The notes: a model not told the origin generated them from the sequence alone. Shown: positions 17,876 through 26,707, counted from the first letter of the stretch. The stretch: DNA of 42,632 nucleotides from an uncultured Muribaculaceae bacterium (GCA_910588065.1 CAJUPZ010000024.1:1-42632); one strand, 5' to 3'. Program-made: numbers and translations.

Positions 17876-17984
17876 AGTCTTTGACTGCCAAATGCTGCTT
17901 CTTTGCTCACAACACCCCGGCAGCGCAGGTGCTAACGGGATGTATGGATAAAGTAACATCGCTTATGGCAAACGACTCATGAAG

Positions 17985-19448
17985 TTACTTAATTATTTCC
18001 CAGTGCCCACCTTTCTTAGGTCCTATATGCCTTAGGATATGGGTCATCTTTGGAATCTCTCTCTCAATTGTACTTATAGAAACTGAAATTTTGTCGGCAA
18101 TTTCCACCATACTGATGCTGGGGTTATCTTTTATGATGTTAAGAATAGACTTCTGACGGGGAGTCAATCGTCTACCCTCTTTTCTACCCTCATTTCTACC
18201 CTCATTTCTACCCTCATTTCTACCCTCATTTTTAGCATCACTAACCGTTTCTCCCTTTCTCTGAATTGCAGATTTCAGAGGAAATGACACTGTGGCGTAG
18301 GTTCGATCACTCTCTATCATTGGAATAGTTCCGGTTAATCTTTCCCAACTGGCGAGTTTATTCATGCCATATCCGGCATTTTCGGCAATGCCGACATAGC
18401 GAAACAACTTTGCGAGGGTCGGGTTACGCAGTTTTGAATAAACCTTGCCGAGAATATCTTTTACCGGAAGTGGAAATGAGCCTCCATTCATAAACTCAAT
18501 GTGGTCGGTATATACTCGTATACAGGAACGCAGTGAATCAAAGTGGTCGCAGTGCATCACCATGTTTGCCAATGCTTCGCGCAGCACATTATACTGGCTC
18601 TCGTCAGTGGTTGCGAAGCCATCCTCTTTGATGTGTATCGGGGCATCCACCAATGTTCGAAAGCGGCGAAGTATAATCTGCACTGCCTCCCATATATTCT
18701 CTTGTTCGGGTATGCGATAAGTATATCGCACCTCCGCCTCTTGAATGGTCGGAGCCGGAATCTCAATATAGTCAACACAGAATGTCGGCACATATCTCAA
18801 CACATAAGGAGCTTTGCCAAACATCAGCAATCCTGCGTATGTGAGCAATCCCTTGTTTGTGACGTTTACGTGTTCACAAAACTCAACATCATCAACGTCC
18901 CGATATTCGATGAGGTTGCTCGTTTGGCTTAAAGCGTAACGATAGCTGCGCAGTGTATCAAGGTTAAGCATTTCAATCCCACTTTCAGGGATTGTCTCCT
19001 CCGTTTTCTTTCCAAACGATTGGTCACGGAACATTGCCCGGATTTCTCCCTCTGTAGCCCGTTGGTCACCGCTTCCCATGCGGATGAACGTATTGGTAGG
19101 ATTGTTGTAATAGACAGGCTTCATCTCAACTTCCGGCACATAGAATGCCAATAATCGTTTGTCATCTATATAGTATGATTTCGATGTTACTGCCAATCTT
19201 TGATTAAACTTCTCAGAGCGGAGCGTAGTTAGAAAATCCTGTTCCAGTTTTTCTATGTTGCCAACACCTTGAATCTCAAAAGTCTTGCCGGATTGTTTTA
19301 TGCCGAGCACAATCCAGCCTCCGGAGGTATTTGAGAATGCACTTACGGTCTCCCAAATAGTCCTCGGCAGTTCAGATTTTGCTTCTTTTACTTCAAAATC
19401 TTCCCATTCTATGTCGCGTAGCTTTGCTACAAGCTCATCCTTAGTCAT
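17985..19448 (-). CDS. AlbA_2/Schlafen-type ATP-binding regulator with a C-terminal winged helix
   Basis: The protein has 487 residues. The N-terminal AlbA_2 domain (about 13-125) has FEVKEAKSELPRTIWETVSAFSNTSGGWIVLGI. A GHKL-like ATPase segment has REALANMVMHCDH (about residue 290) and NAGYGMNKL (about 360). A winged-helix domain ends the protein (LTPRQKSILNIIKDNPSISMVEIADKI, about 435 onward). The domains are joined by a linker with five NEGR-type tetrapeptides encoded by 12-bp tandem repeats. Proteins of this kind are common accessory genes annotated as putative regulators or RecG-like; the true function is unknown. The gene is clearly richer in AT than its neighbours and lies next to tRNA-Leu, which suggests transfer. 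A TAAATTTG box lies just upstream (19460-19467, minus strand). Confidence 0.75.
   Translation of the reverse strand: MTKDELVAKLRDIEWEDFEVKEAKSELPRTIWETVSAFSNTSGGWIVLGIKQSGKTFEIQGVGNIEKLEQDFLTTLRSEKFNQRLAVTSKSYYIDDKRLLAFYVPEVEMKPVYYNNPTNTFIRMGSGDQRATEGEIRAMFRDQSFGKKTEETIPESGIEMLNLDTLRSYRYALSQTSNLIEYRDVDDVEFCEHVNVTNKGLLTYAGLLMFGKAPYVLRYVPTFCVDYIEIPAPTIQEAEVRYTYRIPEQENIWEAVQIILRRFRTLVDAPIHIKEDGFATTDESQYNVLREALANMVMHCDHFDSLRSCIRVYTDHIEFMNGGSFPLPVKDILGKVYSKLRNPTLAKLFRYVGIAENAGYGMNKLASWERLTGTIPMIESDRTYATVSFPLKSAIQRKGETVSDAKNEGRNEGRNEGRNEGRKEGRRLTPRQKSILNIIKDNPSISMVEIADKISVSISTIEREIPKMTHILRHIGPKKGGHWEIIK
18171..18230 (-). repeat. 12-bp tandem repeat (5 units) inside the AlbA-domain gene
   Basis: Five units of TCTACCCTCATT (plus strand; the first unit reads TCTACCCTCTTT) run end to end. 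Each unit adds four residues (NEGR or KEGR), so gain or loss of units keeps the frame and changes only the length of the charged linker between the ATPase-like part and the winged helix. Confidence 0.95.
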
Positions 19449-19459
19449 ATTCTACAATG

Positions 19460-19467
19460 CAAATTTA
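19460..19467 (-). promoter_or_regulatory. -7 box of the AlbA-domain gene
   Basis: The minus strand reads TAAATTTG. A CTG stands 19 bases further upstream in place of TTG. The leader would be very short. Confidence 0.45.
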
Positions 19468-19505
19468 CGAATTTCTATCCGATTACCAGAACGTTATACC
19501 ATTAG

Positions 19506-20924
19506 TCAGTCGGCGAAGATGTCGGGGTCGGGGTTGACGAGAATCAGGGAGGTGGTGGCGCGGGTGGTGGCTGTGTATAGCCAGCGGTAGAAGTCGAGTC
19601 CGCGTGCCTCAGGAGCAATGTAGCCCATGTCGACAAACACCGTGGGCCACTGGCCGCCTTGGGCTTTGTGGCATGTCACAGCGTAGGCGTATTTCACCTG
19701 AAGGGCGTTGAAATAGGGGTCGCTGCGCAGTATCCTCATTCTGGCACCCATGGGTGTGAGCGAGGTGAACAGGTCGGGGTCGTTCATGATAGATTCATAA
19801 AACTCGGCACCGAGTTCGGGGTCAAGAGCGGGGGTATCGGAAGTGAGGGTGTCGAGCATTATCTTGCATTCCACATCTATATCTCTATCTGGCAGATTTA
19901 TGCGCACATCTGCAAAGCGCAGCCCATACTTTGTTTCAGTGCCGTATATGGATGTGATGACTGCCACATCGCCATTTGCTATAAAGTCGAGTCCTTTGAT
20001 TTTCGCGCTCCAGAGATAGTTGTTTTTCGCAACGAGCAGACGCTCTCCCCGACACAGCTCCTCTTCCCGGCCAAGAATATTGGCGCGGATGGCGAGGTTG
20101 TAGCCGGTAGCCCGTTTATTTGAGCGGGTGATGACGATTGTCGACTCAACCCCTTCCGGCTCTCCGTAAGCGCTTTCAAGCTGCTCGGCCATATCCTCAC
20201 CGGATATGGCACAGATGTCGCTGAACGGCGCGAGGTGAAGTTCTGGGGGAGGCAGCGGGTTGCGCAGCATAGCCTTGCGCAGCCATGTGGCATTGTAGAG
20301 AATGCCGGAGCGTGAGCCCTGACGCACAACGGCTGTCATCACAGCCTTGCTCACCCTCAGGCCATATGAACGCAATGTGGGCACATCCATCGCGGGGCTT
20401 ACCGTGGTGCCGACGGGCGGCAGCTGCGCTGTGTCACCAAGCAGAATCATGCGGCAGTTAATACCGGAGTACACATAGTGTATCAGATCCTCAAGCAGAT
20501 TTGTGCCTGTTTCGGAGGAGGCGGCCCCAATCATGGAAGCCTCGTCGACAATGAACACGGCATCGGAGAGTGTATTCTCGCCCACTGTGCCGAAGGAGTA
20601 GCCGGTTGCCGATGACGGCGCGCGGTATATGCGGCGGTGGATGGTGAAGGCTGGATGGCGGGCGAACGCCCCGAATACTTTTGCCGCCCTGCCCGTGGGC
20701 GCGAGGAGCACCACCGGCACACGATACTCCCTCAGAGCACGCACCAGAGCTCCGGTGACAGATGTCTTGCCGGTGCCCGCATATCCTGTAAGAAGAAACA
20801 CAGAGTCGCTGGGTGTCGAGTCGGAGCAGAAGCGGGCAAGCGCGGCAATGAGCTCAATCTGCTGGGAGTTTGGCTCGTAGGGCAGATTGAGGTATATACG
20901 TTCGGCAAACTGGTGCGTGTCCAT
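19506..20924 (-). CDS. RecD2-like ATP-dependent DNA helicase (SF1B)
   Basis: The protein has 472 residues. Helicase motifs appear in order: GYAGTGKT (Walker A, residues 47-54), LLAPTGRAAKVF (motif Ia), VFIVDEASM (Walker B), LLGDTAQLPPVG (motif III), then near the C-terminus TCHKAQGGQWPTVFVDMG and YTATTRATTSLILV (motifs V/VI). The long N-terminal region of full RecD2 is missing, as in the short RecD-like helicases of Bacteroidetes. It unwinds DNA 5' to 3' in related enzymes and probably works in repair. It lies between the accessory AlbA-domain gene and the tsf terminator. Confidence 0.88.
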   Translation of the reverse strand: MDTHQFAERIYLNLPYEPNSQQIELIAALARFCSDSTPSDSVFLLTGYAGTGKTSVTGALVRALREYRVPVVLLAPTGRAAKVFGAFARHPAFTIHRRIYRAPSSATGYSFGTVGENTLSDAVFIVDEASMIGAASSETGTNLLEDLIHYVYSGINCRMILLGDTAQLPPVGTTVSPAMDVPTLRSYGLRVSKAVMTAVVRQGSRSGILYNATWLRKAMLRNPLPPPELHLAPFSDICAISGEDMAEQLESAYGEPEGVESTIVITRSNKRATGYNLAIRANILGREEELCRGERLLVAKNNYLWSAKIKGLDFIANGDVAVITSIYGTETKYGLRFADVRINLPDRDIDVECKIMLDTLTSDTPALDPELGAEFYESIMNDPDLFTSLTPMGARMRILRSDPYFNALQVKYAYAVTCHKAQGGQWPTVFVDMGYIAPEARGLDFYRWLYTATTRATTSLILVNPDPDIFAD

Positions 20925-20954
20925 GACGTAAAGTTATGAAAAAGGAGCGGTAAA

Positions 20955-20991
20955 AGCAAAAAAAGCTGCGATGCCGTACGACATCGCAGCT
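20955..20991 (-). terminator. Terminator of the rplM-rpsI-rpsB-tsf operon
   Basis: AGCTGCGATG (20964-20973) pairs perfectly with CATCGCAGCT (20982-20991). On the minus strand a run of seven T follows the stem. Confidence 0.93.
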
Positions 20992-21015
20992 CAATGTATT
21001 CACTCGGACAGGAGC

Positions 21016-22008
21016 TTAGTCCTGGTTGAGGTTGACACGTTTGAATTCAACAACGGCAAGACCTTTGGAAGCGGATTCCAGATATTTGCCGATTGTGAGG
21101 GTGGCGTCTTTAACAAACTCCTGCTCCATGAGCACAGATTCCTTGTAGAACTTGTTCACACGGCCGTCAGCGATTTTCTCAATCATCTGGGCGGGGAGAT
21201 TTGCAGCCTTAGCCTCAGCTGTTTCCTTCATGATAGCGCGACCCTTCTCAGCCTCCTCAGCTGTGATCCAGCCTTTGGACATATTGCTTTCGATATGATC
21301 CTCAGAGTCGAAGTGGTTGGGGTTGAGGCCTGCTTTCTTGAGGGCTGCCTCAACAGCTTTGCGCACCTGTTCCTCTTTGGTTTTCTCGATAGCGACGTTG
21401 CGCTCGCTCTCAACAACTGCTGCGGGCACAGAGTCGATGGAAACAGCCACGGGGTTCATGGAAGCGACCTGCATTGCAACATCGCGGCCCACCTGGTAGT
21501 CAACACCCTCCTGGTTGAAGCCCACGATAGTAGCGAGCTTGTTGCCGAGATGGTTGTATGAAGTGGTGGAGGGAGCCTCGATCCACTCGTAGGCGCTGAT
21601 TTCCATTTTTTCACCGGTTTTGCCGCTCTCCTCAACAACGAGGTCCTGGATAGTCTGGCCACCGATGGCGATAGCTTTGAGTTCGTCAAGGCTTTTGGGC
21701 CTGGCGCTCATTGCTGTGTCAAGGATTTTCTTGGTAAGATCAATGAAGCCTGCGTTTTTGGCAACGAAGTCGGTTTCGCAGTTGAGCGCAACCACTGCTG
21801 CGAAGTTGCCCTCGTTCTTGGAGAGCACGCAGCCTTCAGAAGCCTGACGGTCCTCGCGCTTGGCGGCTACAGCCTGACCCTTTTTGCGGAGGATTTCCAC
21901 AGCAGCCTCGATGTCGCCGTTGGTTTCGGCGAGGGCTTTTTTGCAGTCCATCAAGCCGGCGCTGGTAAGATTGCGCAGCTTGGTGATTTCTGCCATTGTT
22001 ACTGCCAT
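21016..22008 (-). CDS. tsf: Translation elongation factor EF-Ts
   Basis: The protein has 330 residues and begins MAVTMAEITKLRNLTSAGLMDCKKAL. The conserved exchange motif CETDFVAKN lies at about 78-86. It recycles EF-Tu from GDP to GTP. The start at MAVT is preferred over the internal Met5 because Bacteroidetes homologues commonly carry this short extension. It follows rpsB after 37 bases, the standard rpsB-tsf order, and ends just before a strong terminator. Confidence 0.96.
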   Translation of the reverse strand: MAVTMAEITKLRNLTSAGLMDCKKALAETNGDIEAAVEILRKKGQAVAAKREDRQASEGCVLSKNEGNFAAVVALNCETDFVAKNAGFIDLTKKILDTAMSARPKSLDELKAIAIGGQTIQDLVVEESGKTGEKMEISAYEWIEAPSTTSYNHLGNKLATIVGFNQEGVDYQVGRDVAMQVASMNPVAVSIDSVPAAVVESERNVAIEKTKEEQVRKAVEAALKKAGLNPNHFDSEDHIESNMSKGWITAEEAEKGRAIMKETAEAKAANLPAQMIEKIADGRVNKFYKESVLMEQEFVKDATLTIGKYLESASKGLAVVEFKRVNLNQD

Positions 22009-22045
22009 ATACTGGTATAATTTAAATCGTTAATAAAAAGTGTTG

Positions 22046-22879
22046 TTACTCGGCAGCCTTTTCTTCTGCAGCAGCCTCCTCAGCGGCGGGAGCCTCTTCG
22101 GCACGTGCGGCGCCACGGCTCACACGGCGACGTTCGCGGCGGGGAGCGCCTTCGGCGTTCTCACCGGCAGCGGCAGCGTCCACCTTCTCAACCTTGCGCT
22201 CCTCAAGACCTTCGGCCATAGCGGCGCACACAGTGTCAAGGATAAGCTCGATGCTCTTTGAAGCGTCATCGTTTGCGGGGATAACGAAGTCAACATCGTT
22301 GGGGTTTGAGTTGGTGTCGACGATAGCGAACACGGGTATACCGAGACGGTTTGCCTCGGCAACGGCGATGTGCTCTTTGAGGACGTCAACTACAAAGAGA
22401 GCAGAGGGAAGACGGTTGAGGTCGGCGATAGAGCCGAGAGTCTTCTCGAGTTTGGCTCTCTGGCGGCTGATCTGGAGTTTCTCGCGCTTTGAGAGGTTGT
22501 CGAAAGTACCATCCTTGGTCATTTTGTCGATAGCGGTCATTTTCTTGACAGCCTTGCGGATGGTGGGGAAGTTTGTGAGCATGCCGCCGGGCCAGCGCTC
22601 GATAACGTAGGGCATGCCTACGCTCTGAGCCTTGTCGGCAACAACTTGTTTGGCCTGTTTTTTGGTAGCTACGAAGAGCACTTTCTTACCGCCTTTGGCG
22701 ATGCTCTTCAGAGCGTTTGCGGCCTCATCGAGCTTTGCAGCTGTCTTGTAGAGGTCTATGATGTGGATACCGTTGCGCTCCATAAAGATATAGGGCGCCA
22801 TAGCAGGATTCCATTTTCTTTTGAGGTGACCGAAATGGCAACCTGCTTCTAAAAGTTGGTCAAAATTGGGTGTTGACAT
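22046..22879 (-). CDS. rpsB: 30S ribosomal protein S2
   Basis: The protein has 277 residues. The S2 core runs to about residue 225 (HFGHLKRKWNPAM, RWPGGMLTNF, VDTNSNPNDVDFVIPANDD). It is followed by a C-terminal tail of about 50 residues rich in Ala, Glu and Arg. Such low-complexity tails are usual in Bacteroidetes S2. It is third in the operon rplM-rpsI-rpsB-tsf. The 123-base gap before it is the only long gap in the operon. Confidence 0.97.
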   Translation of the reverse strand: MSTPNFDQLLEAGCHFGHLKRKWNPAMAPYIFMERNGIHIIDLYKTAAKLDEAANALKSIAKGGKKVLFVATKKQAKQVVADKAQSVGMPYVIERWPGGMLTNFPTIRKAVKKMTAIDKMTKDGTFDNLSKREKLQISRQRAKLEKTLGSIADLNRLPSALFVVDVLKEHIAVAEANRLGIPVFAIVDTNSNPNDVDFVIPANDDASKSIELILDTVCAAMAEGLEERKVEKVDAAAAGENAEGAPRRERRRVSRGAARAEEAPAAEEAAAEEKAAE

Positions 22880-23002
22880 TATCTGTTGATGTTTGTTTAC
22901 GTTCTTTTGTTTTCAACCACGCAGTAGGGAGAACGAAATTCCATCTGCGCGATTTAGATTCTAAACACTATAAAGTTTTCTAAGCGCTAAGCTGCAAAAA
23001 GA
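22880..23002 (-). other. rpsI-rpsB intergenic gap with a possible small hairpin
   Basis: The gap is AT-rich near rpsB. CGCAG and CTGCG arms at 22920-22949 could form a short stem on either strand. No clear TTG/TAnnTTTG promoter or terminator was seen. An S2 leader is possible but not shown. Confidence 0.3.
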
Positions 23003-23389
23003 TTAACGTTTTGAGAACTGGAAGCGCTTGCGTGCCTTGGGCTGACCGGGCTTTTTGCGTTCCACGGCGCGGGGGTCGCGGGTCATGAAGCCTTCTTTGC
23101 GGAGGGCGCTCTTGTCTTCGGGATTGATTTTCACCAGTGCGCGGGCGATAGCGAGACGGAGAGCCTCTGCCTGGCCTTTGTAGCCGCCACCGTCGAGGTT
23201 GACATGGATGTCATACTTTTCGGTGCAGTCAAGAAGGCTGAGGGGCTGCTTGACGATGTACTGGAGAATTGACGAGGGGAAATAAACCTCGAGCGGACGA
23301 CGGTTGATGGTGATGGCGCCGTTGCCTTCCTTGAGGATAACGCGAGCCACAGCTGCTTTGCGGCGACCTACTGCATTTACTGTTTCCAT
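23003..23389 (-). CDS. rpsI: 30S ribosomal protein S9
   Basis: The protein has 128 residues. It begins METVNAVGRRKAAVARVIL and ends with the basic tail KARKRFQFSKR that reaches the P-site tRNA in known ribosomes. GGGYKGQAEALRLAIARAL is the family signature. The start lies nine bases after the rplM stop, so the two are co-transcribed. Confidence 0.98.
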   Translation of the reverse strand: METVNAVGRRKAAVARVILKEGNGAITINRRPLEVYFPSSILQYIVKQPLSLLDCTEKYDIHVNLDGGGYKGQAEALRLAIARALVKINPEDKSALRKEGFMTRDPRAVERKKPGQPKARKRFQFSKR

Positions 23390-23398
23390 TCTGTAGGC

Positions 23399-23878
23399 TT
23401 ATTTAAAGTTGTTGATGTCGATTACTTTGGGGTTCTGAGCCTGATGGGGGTGCTCAGCGCCGTTATAGACGTGCATATTCTCGATAATGCGGCGTCCGAG
23501 GCGGTTTTTGGGGAGCATACCTTTCATCACCTTGATGAACAGGGGGTTGTAGCCGGGTTTGAGGTGCTTGTTCTGAGCTTTCTTCATGAGCACTTCAGGA
23601 GTGGTGGCGCGCTGGCCGCCGGGGTAGCCGGTGTAAGAAAGGTAGATGCGGTCTGTCATCTTCTTGCCGGTGAGAATCACCTTGTCGGCGTTGATGATGA
23701 TCACATTGTCGCCACATTCCATGTTGGGCGAATAGCTGGGCTTGTTCTTGCCGCGGAGAATCTTAGCGACTTTAGCGCAAAGGCGGCCGAGAACCTGGTC
23801 GGTGGCATCAATAACCACCCACTCGCGCTCTGCGTTGGCAGCGCTTACGGTTTCAGTTCTGTAGCTTAAAGTATCCAC
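23399..23878 (-). CDS. rplM: 50S ribosomal protein L13
   Basis: The protein has 159 residues. WVVIDATDQVLGRL near the N-terminus, NPLFIKVMKGMLPKNRLGRR, and NMHVYNGAEHPHQAQNP at the C-terminus are diagnostic. It is the first gene of the operon, with a promoter at 23990-24020 and a leader of about 105 bases. Confidence 0.98.
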   Translation of the reverse strand: MDTLSYRTETVSAANAEREWVVIDATDQVLGRLCAKVAKILRGKNKPSYSPNMECGDNVIIINADKVILTGKKMTDRIYLSYTGYPGGQRATTPEVLMKKAQNKHLKPGYNPLFIKVMKGMLPKNRLGRRIIENMHVYNGAEHPHQAQNPKVIDINNFK

Positions 23879-23989
23879 TTTTAATTAATTGGTTAATAAG
23901 TTTTTATATGGGACGATGGTGCGCCGCGGACAGGCCAATGGCCGCAGCGTGAGCGCCCCGGTGATTATTCTTTCGGGCATAATCGGCTG

Positions 23990-24020
23990 CAAAGGTAGTG
24001 ATTCTTTGCCGATTACACAA
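23990..24020 (-). promoter_or_regulatory. Promoter of the rplM operon (block R1)
   Basis: On the minus strand: TTG (24018-24020), 20 bases, TACCTTTG (23990-23997). The spacer ends in AGAATCAC, which is shared with the promoters of both downstream lipoprotein genes. The leader contains GC-rich self-complementary stretches (GGCCATTGGCC) that may fold into an L13-type leader; this is not shown. Confidence 0.75.
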
Positions 24021-24132
24021 CATTTCACCTCACTATTTTTGCTAAGCGGCAACGCCGCGGCTGGCGTTATAAATCTTATAAATCTTATAATTCTTATAGC
24101 GAGCCGGGGAGAGTGCTTACCGCGAGGACCGG

Positions 24133-25254
24133 TCAGTCTTTGAATGTGAGGGCGATGAATGCAGGATTGGCATCCTCGTCACCGGTAAGGTCAGCCATGA
24201 AGTCGGAATCCACCACCATATATATAGTAGATCCGTCGACACATGTGGTTGTATTGCAGGGGTATGTTGTGCCGTCAATCTCTATAGGATAGTTCACGCT
24301 GTAATTCTTCAGGTCGCGTGTGCCGGTGTTGGAATAGACGAGGTGCCCGTTCGCGCGGTCATAAAACTGCAGCCATGCCTTTTCACCCATACATGAACTA
24401 ACCATCAGATATTTCCCTACCGGGAAAGCCGTAAAAGAAAGCCGTTTGGTATTATCTCGCAATTCCTCAAGAGTTTTGTATTCCTTTGGTCTGCTGTATT
24501 CCCCGCAGTCAATGACAGCCATCGGCTGTAGGCTGTCGGCTTCGGGGTCGACCGCCATAAGTGTGTCGGACTGCATTATGCCAACAAAGTTATTGGAACG
24601 CATGAAATCAACAACTTCAGTAACCCTGGTATGGTCTATGGTATAACTGCGCGACACTACAGCCGACTGCATTTGCTTTACCCGGAGCCACTGCCCATCG
24701 TACACATATATCGTGTGGGGCTGGCCAAACTCCCTCAGTAGTACCGCCCAATATCCTCCGGCAAGAGGTGCAAACTCTAAAAGAGAATCAAGCTCGTGGT
24801 GCATGACAAACTCTCCACCCTGAGTATAGACTTTTACACCGCCGGAGCTGGCTGTATTCCAATTGCCATCGGCTCCCACAAATGTGTAAGGCGATAATGC
24901 CACATACTCACCGGGACCCTGCCCCTGATGGCTGAATGAGTTGATGCAGCTGCCGTCGGCTTCGTCGAAAGACATCATGCTCTGGTTGTTGGTGAGCATC
25001 ATGCGTCCATCTCGCACCTCACGCAGCTTGGCTCCATTCCAGCGATAGGCAGGCATGAGCATTGTGGAATCGGTGACCGCGGGGTGCGCAACAATGCGCG
25101 CCTCGGCCAGATCAAGCCCTGTCGGCTCCGCCTCTATTTGCTTGGCCAGGTCAACGGTGATTAAATCATTACCGCGCTGCGAGTTTTGAGAACACGAGCT
25201 GAGCATCATGCCGGCAAATGCCGCAAAGCCTAAAGAGACAGCTATTTTATTCAT
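24133..25254 (-). CDS. 6-bladed beta-propeller lipoprotein, copy 1
   Basis: The protein has 373 residues. Residues 1-21 form an SPII signal with lipobox LSSC. The rest is predicted to be a 6-bladed propeller of the Bacteroidetes type, marked by HQGQGPGEY (about 110-118). The function of the family is unknown; members are periplasmic or surface lipoproteins. The first 70 residues are encoded by a stretch identical in DNA (210 bases, 25027-25236) to copy 2, and the last 80 residues are nearly identical, but the middle has diverged widely. The promoter is block R2 (25291-25321). Confidence 0.8.
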   Translation of the reverse strand: MNKIAVSLGFAAFAGMMLSSCSQNSQRGNDLITVDLAKQIEAEPTGLDLAEARIVAHPAVTDSTMLMPAYRWNGAKLREVRDGRMMLTNNQSMMSFDEADGSCINSFSHQGQGPGEYVALSPYTFVGADGNWNTASSGGVKVYTQGGEFVMHHELDSLLEFAPLAGGYWAVLLREFGQPHTIYVYDGQWLRVKQMQSAVVSRSYTIDHTRVTEVVDFMRSNNFVGIMQSDTLMAVDPEADSLQPMAVIDCGEYSRPKEYKTLEELRDNTKRLSFTAFPVGKYLMVSSCMGEKAWLQFYDRANGHLVYSNTGTRDLKNYSVNYPIEIDGTTYPCNTTTCVDGSTIYMVVDSDFMADLTGDEDANPAFIALTFKD

Positions 25255-25290
25255 GTGATAACAAGTTGATTATCTTTTTTTATATAACCA

Positions 25291-25321
25291 CAACAGTAGT
25301 GATTCTTTGCCGATTACACAA
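25291..25321 (-). promoter_or_regulatory. Promoter of lipoprotein copy 1 (block R2)
   Basis: Minus strand: TTG (25319-25321), 20 bases, TACTGTTG (25291-25298). The -7 box has one mismatch. The block (roughly 25291-25347) is almost identical to the rplM promoter region at 23990-24050. Confidence 0.6.
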
Positions 25322-25412
25322 CATTTTGACCTTACTATTTTTGCAAGGCGCTGTGAAGCGATAACGCTGCAGCAAGAGTATAATTCCTGTGTGCGCTTAC
25401 CGCGAGAACCGG

Positions 25413-26537
25413 TCAGTCTTTGAATGTGAGGGCGATGAATGCAGGGTTGGCATCCTCGTCGCCCGTAAGGTCAGCCATGAAGTCGGAATCCACCACCATA
25501 TAAATAGTAGATCCGTCGACGCATGTGGTTGTATTGCAGGGGTATGTTGTGCCGTCAATCTCTATAGGATAATTCACGCTGTAATTCTTCAGGTCGCGTG
25601 TGCCGGTGTTGGAATACACGAGGTGCCCGTCCGCGCGGTCATAAAACTGCAGCCATGCCTTTTCTCCAAGAAATGAGTTTACCATCAGATACTTCCCCAC
25701 CGGGAAGGCCATGAAAGCAAGCCGCTTGGTGTTGTTGTCCATCACATCCTGCAAATCCTTGTACTCCTTTGGTTTGCTATATTCCCCGCAGTCGATGACA
25801 GCTATCGGCTGCAGGCCGTCGGCTGCAGGGTCGATTGCCATAAGTGTGTCAGCCTGCATTATACCCACAAAGTTGCTGGAGCGAGCAAGGTCAGCGATGT
25901 CGGTAATCTTCACACCATCAACATCATAACTGCGCGAAACAACAGCTGACTTAATTCGCTTAACCGGCTGCCACTGTTTATCATAGATATATATTGTATG
26001 AGGGCGATCGAACTCACGCATAAGCGCAGCCCAGTATCCTCCGGCAAGCGGAGCGAAGTCACGCAGCGAATCAAGTTCGTGGTGCGCCACAAACGCGCCG
26101 CCCTGCGCGTAGACATTAATGCCGCCTTTACCGATCGTATTCCAGTTGCCGTCGGCGCCCACGTAAGTGTATGGCGATAACGAGGAGTACTCACCCGGGC
26201 CCTGCCCCTGATGGCTGAATGAGTTGATGCAGCGGCCATCGGCTTCGTCGAAAGTCATCATGCTCTGATTGTTGGTGAGCATCATGCGTCCGTCGCGCAC
26301 CTCACGCAACTTGGCTCCATTCCAGCGATAGGCAGGCATGAGCATTGTGGAATCGGTGACCGCGGGGTGCGCAACAATGCGCGCCTCGGCCAGATCAAGC
26401 CCTGTCGGCTCCGCCTCTATTTGCTTGGCCAGGTCAACGGTGATTAAATCATTACCGCGCTGCGAGTTTTGAGAACACGAGCTGAGCATCATGCCGGCAA
26501 ATGCCGCAAAGCCTAAAGAAACCGCGATCTTATTCAT
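25413..26537 (-). CDS. 6-bladed beta-propeller lipoprotein, copy 2
   Basis: The protein has 374 residues and is a close paralogue of the gene at 24133-25254: the same LSSC lipobox, the same HQGQGPGEY motif and the same C-terminal 80 residues. Differences concentrate in residues about 120-290. The two genes are in tandem, about 1.28 kb apart, each with its own promoter block, so they arose by a unit duplication that included the upstream region. The promoter (block R3) matches the consensus best of the pair. Function unknown. Confidence 0.8.
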   Translation of the reverse strand: MNKIAVSLGFAAFAGMMLSSCSQNSQRGNDLITVDLAKQIEAEPTGLDLAEARIVAHPAVTDSTMLMPAYRWNGAKLREVRDGRMMLTNNQSMMTFDEADGRCINSFSHQGQGPGEYSSLSPYTYVGADGNWNTIGKGGINVYAQGGAFVAHHELDSLRDFAPLAGGYWAALMREFDRPHTIYIYDKQWQPVKRIKSAVVSRSYDVDGVKITDIADLARSSNFVGIMQADTLMAIDPAADGLQPIAVIDCGEYSKPKEYKDLQDVMDNNTKRLAFMAFPVGKYLMVNSFLGEKAWLQFYDRADGHLVYSNTGTRDLKNYSVNYPIEIDGTTYPCNTTTCVDGSTIYMVVDSDFMADLTGDEDANPAFIALTFKD

Positions 26538-26572
26538 GTGATAACAATTTTATTATAATTTTCTTATAGCCA

Positions 26573-26603
26573 CAAAAGTAGTGATTCTTTTCTGCTTGCA
26601 CAA
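26573..26603 (-). promoter_or_regulatory. Promoter of lipoprotein copy 2 (block R3)
   Basis: Minus strand: TTG (26601-26603), 20 bases, TACTTTTG (26573-26580), a perfect match. The spacer again ends in AGAATCAC as in R1 and R2. Confidence 0.7.
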
Positions 26604-26707
26604 CAACCGCACTCACATTTTTGCCGGACGCAGCGATGCAACGGCTGCAGACATACTTGTAGCCTGCCAACGAGCGGTGTTCTCCCCAAAAAAAGTAAAC
26701 CTATTGG

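Noticed and set aside
17666..17959. Minus-strand open frame across tRNA-Leu (97 codons)
   Set aside because: It is the antisense of the tRNA; such peptides (LEAGLEPAQPQ... style) are well-known false genes.
18171..18230. CRISPR-like array
   Set aside because: Units of 12 bases without spacers, inside a coding frame. No CRISPR array or cas gene was seen anywhere in the window.
17813..19505. Integrative island using tRNA-Leu as attachment site
   Set aside because: I looked for a second copy of the tRNA 3' end around the AT-rich gene and found none, and there is no integrase.
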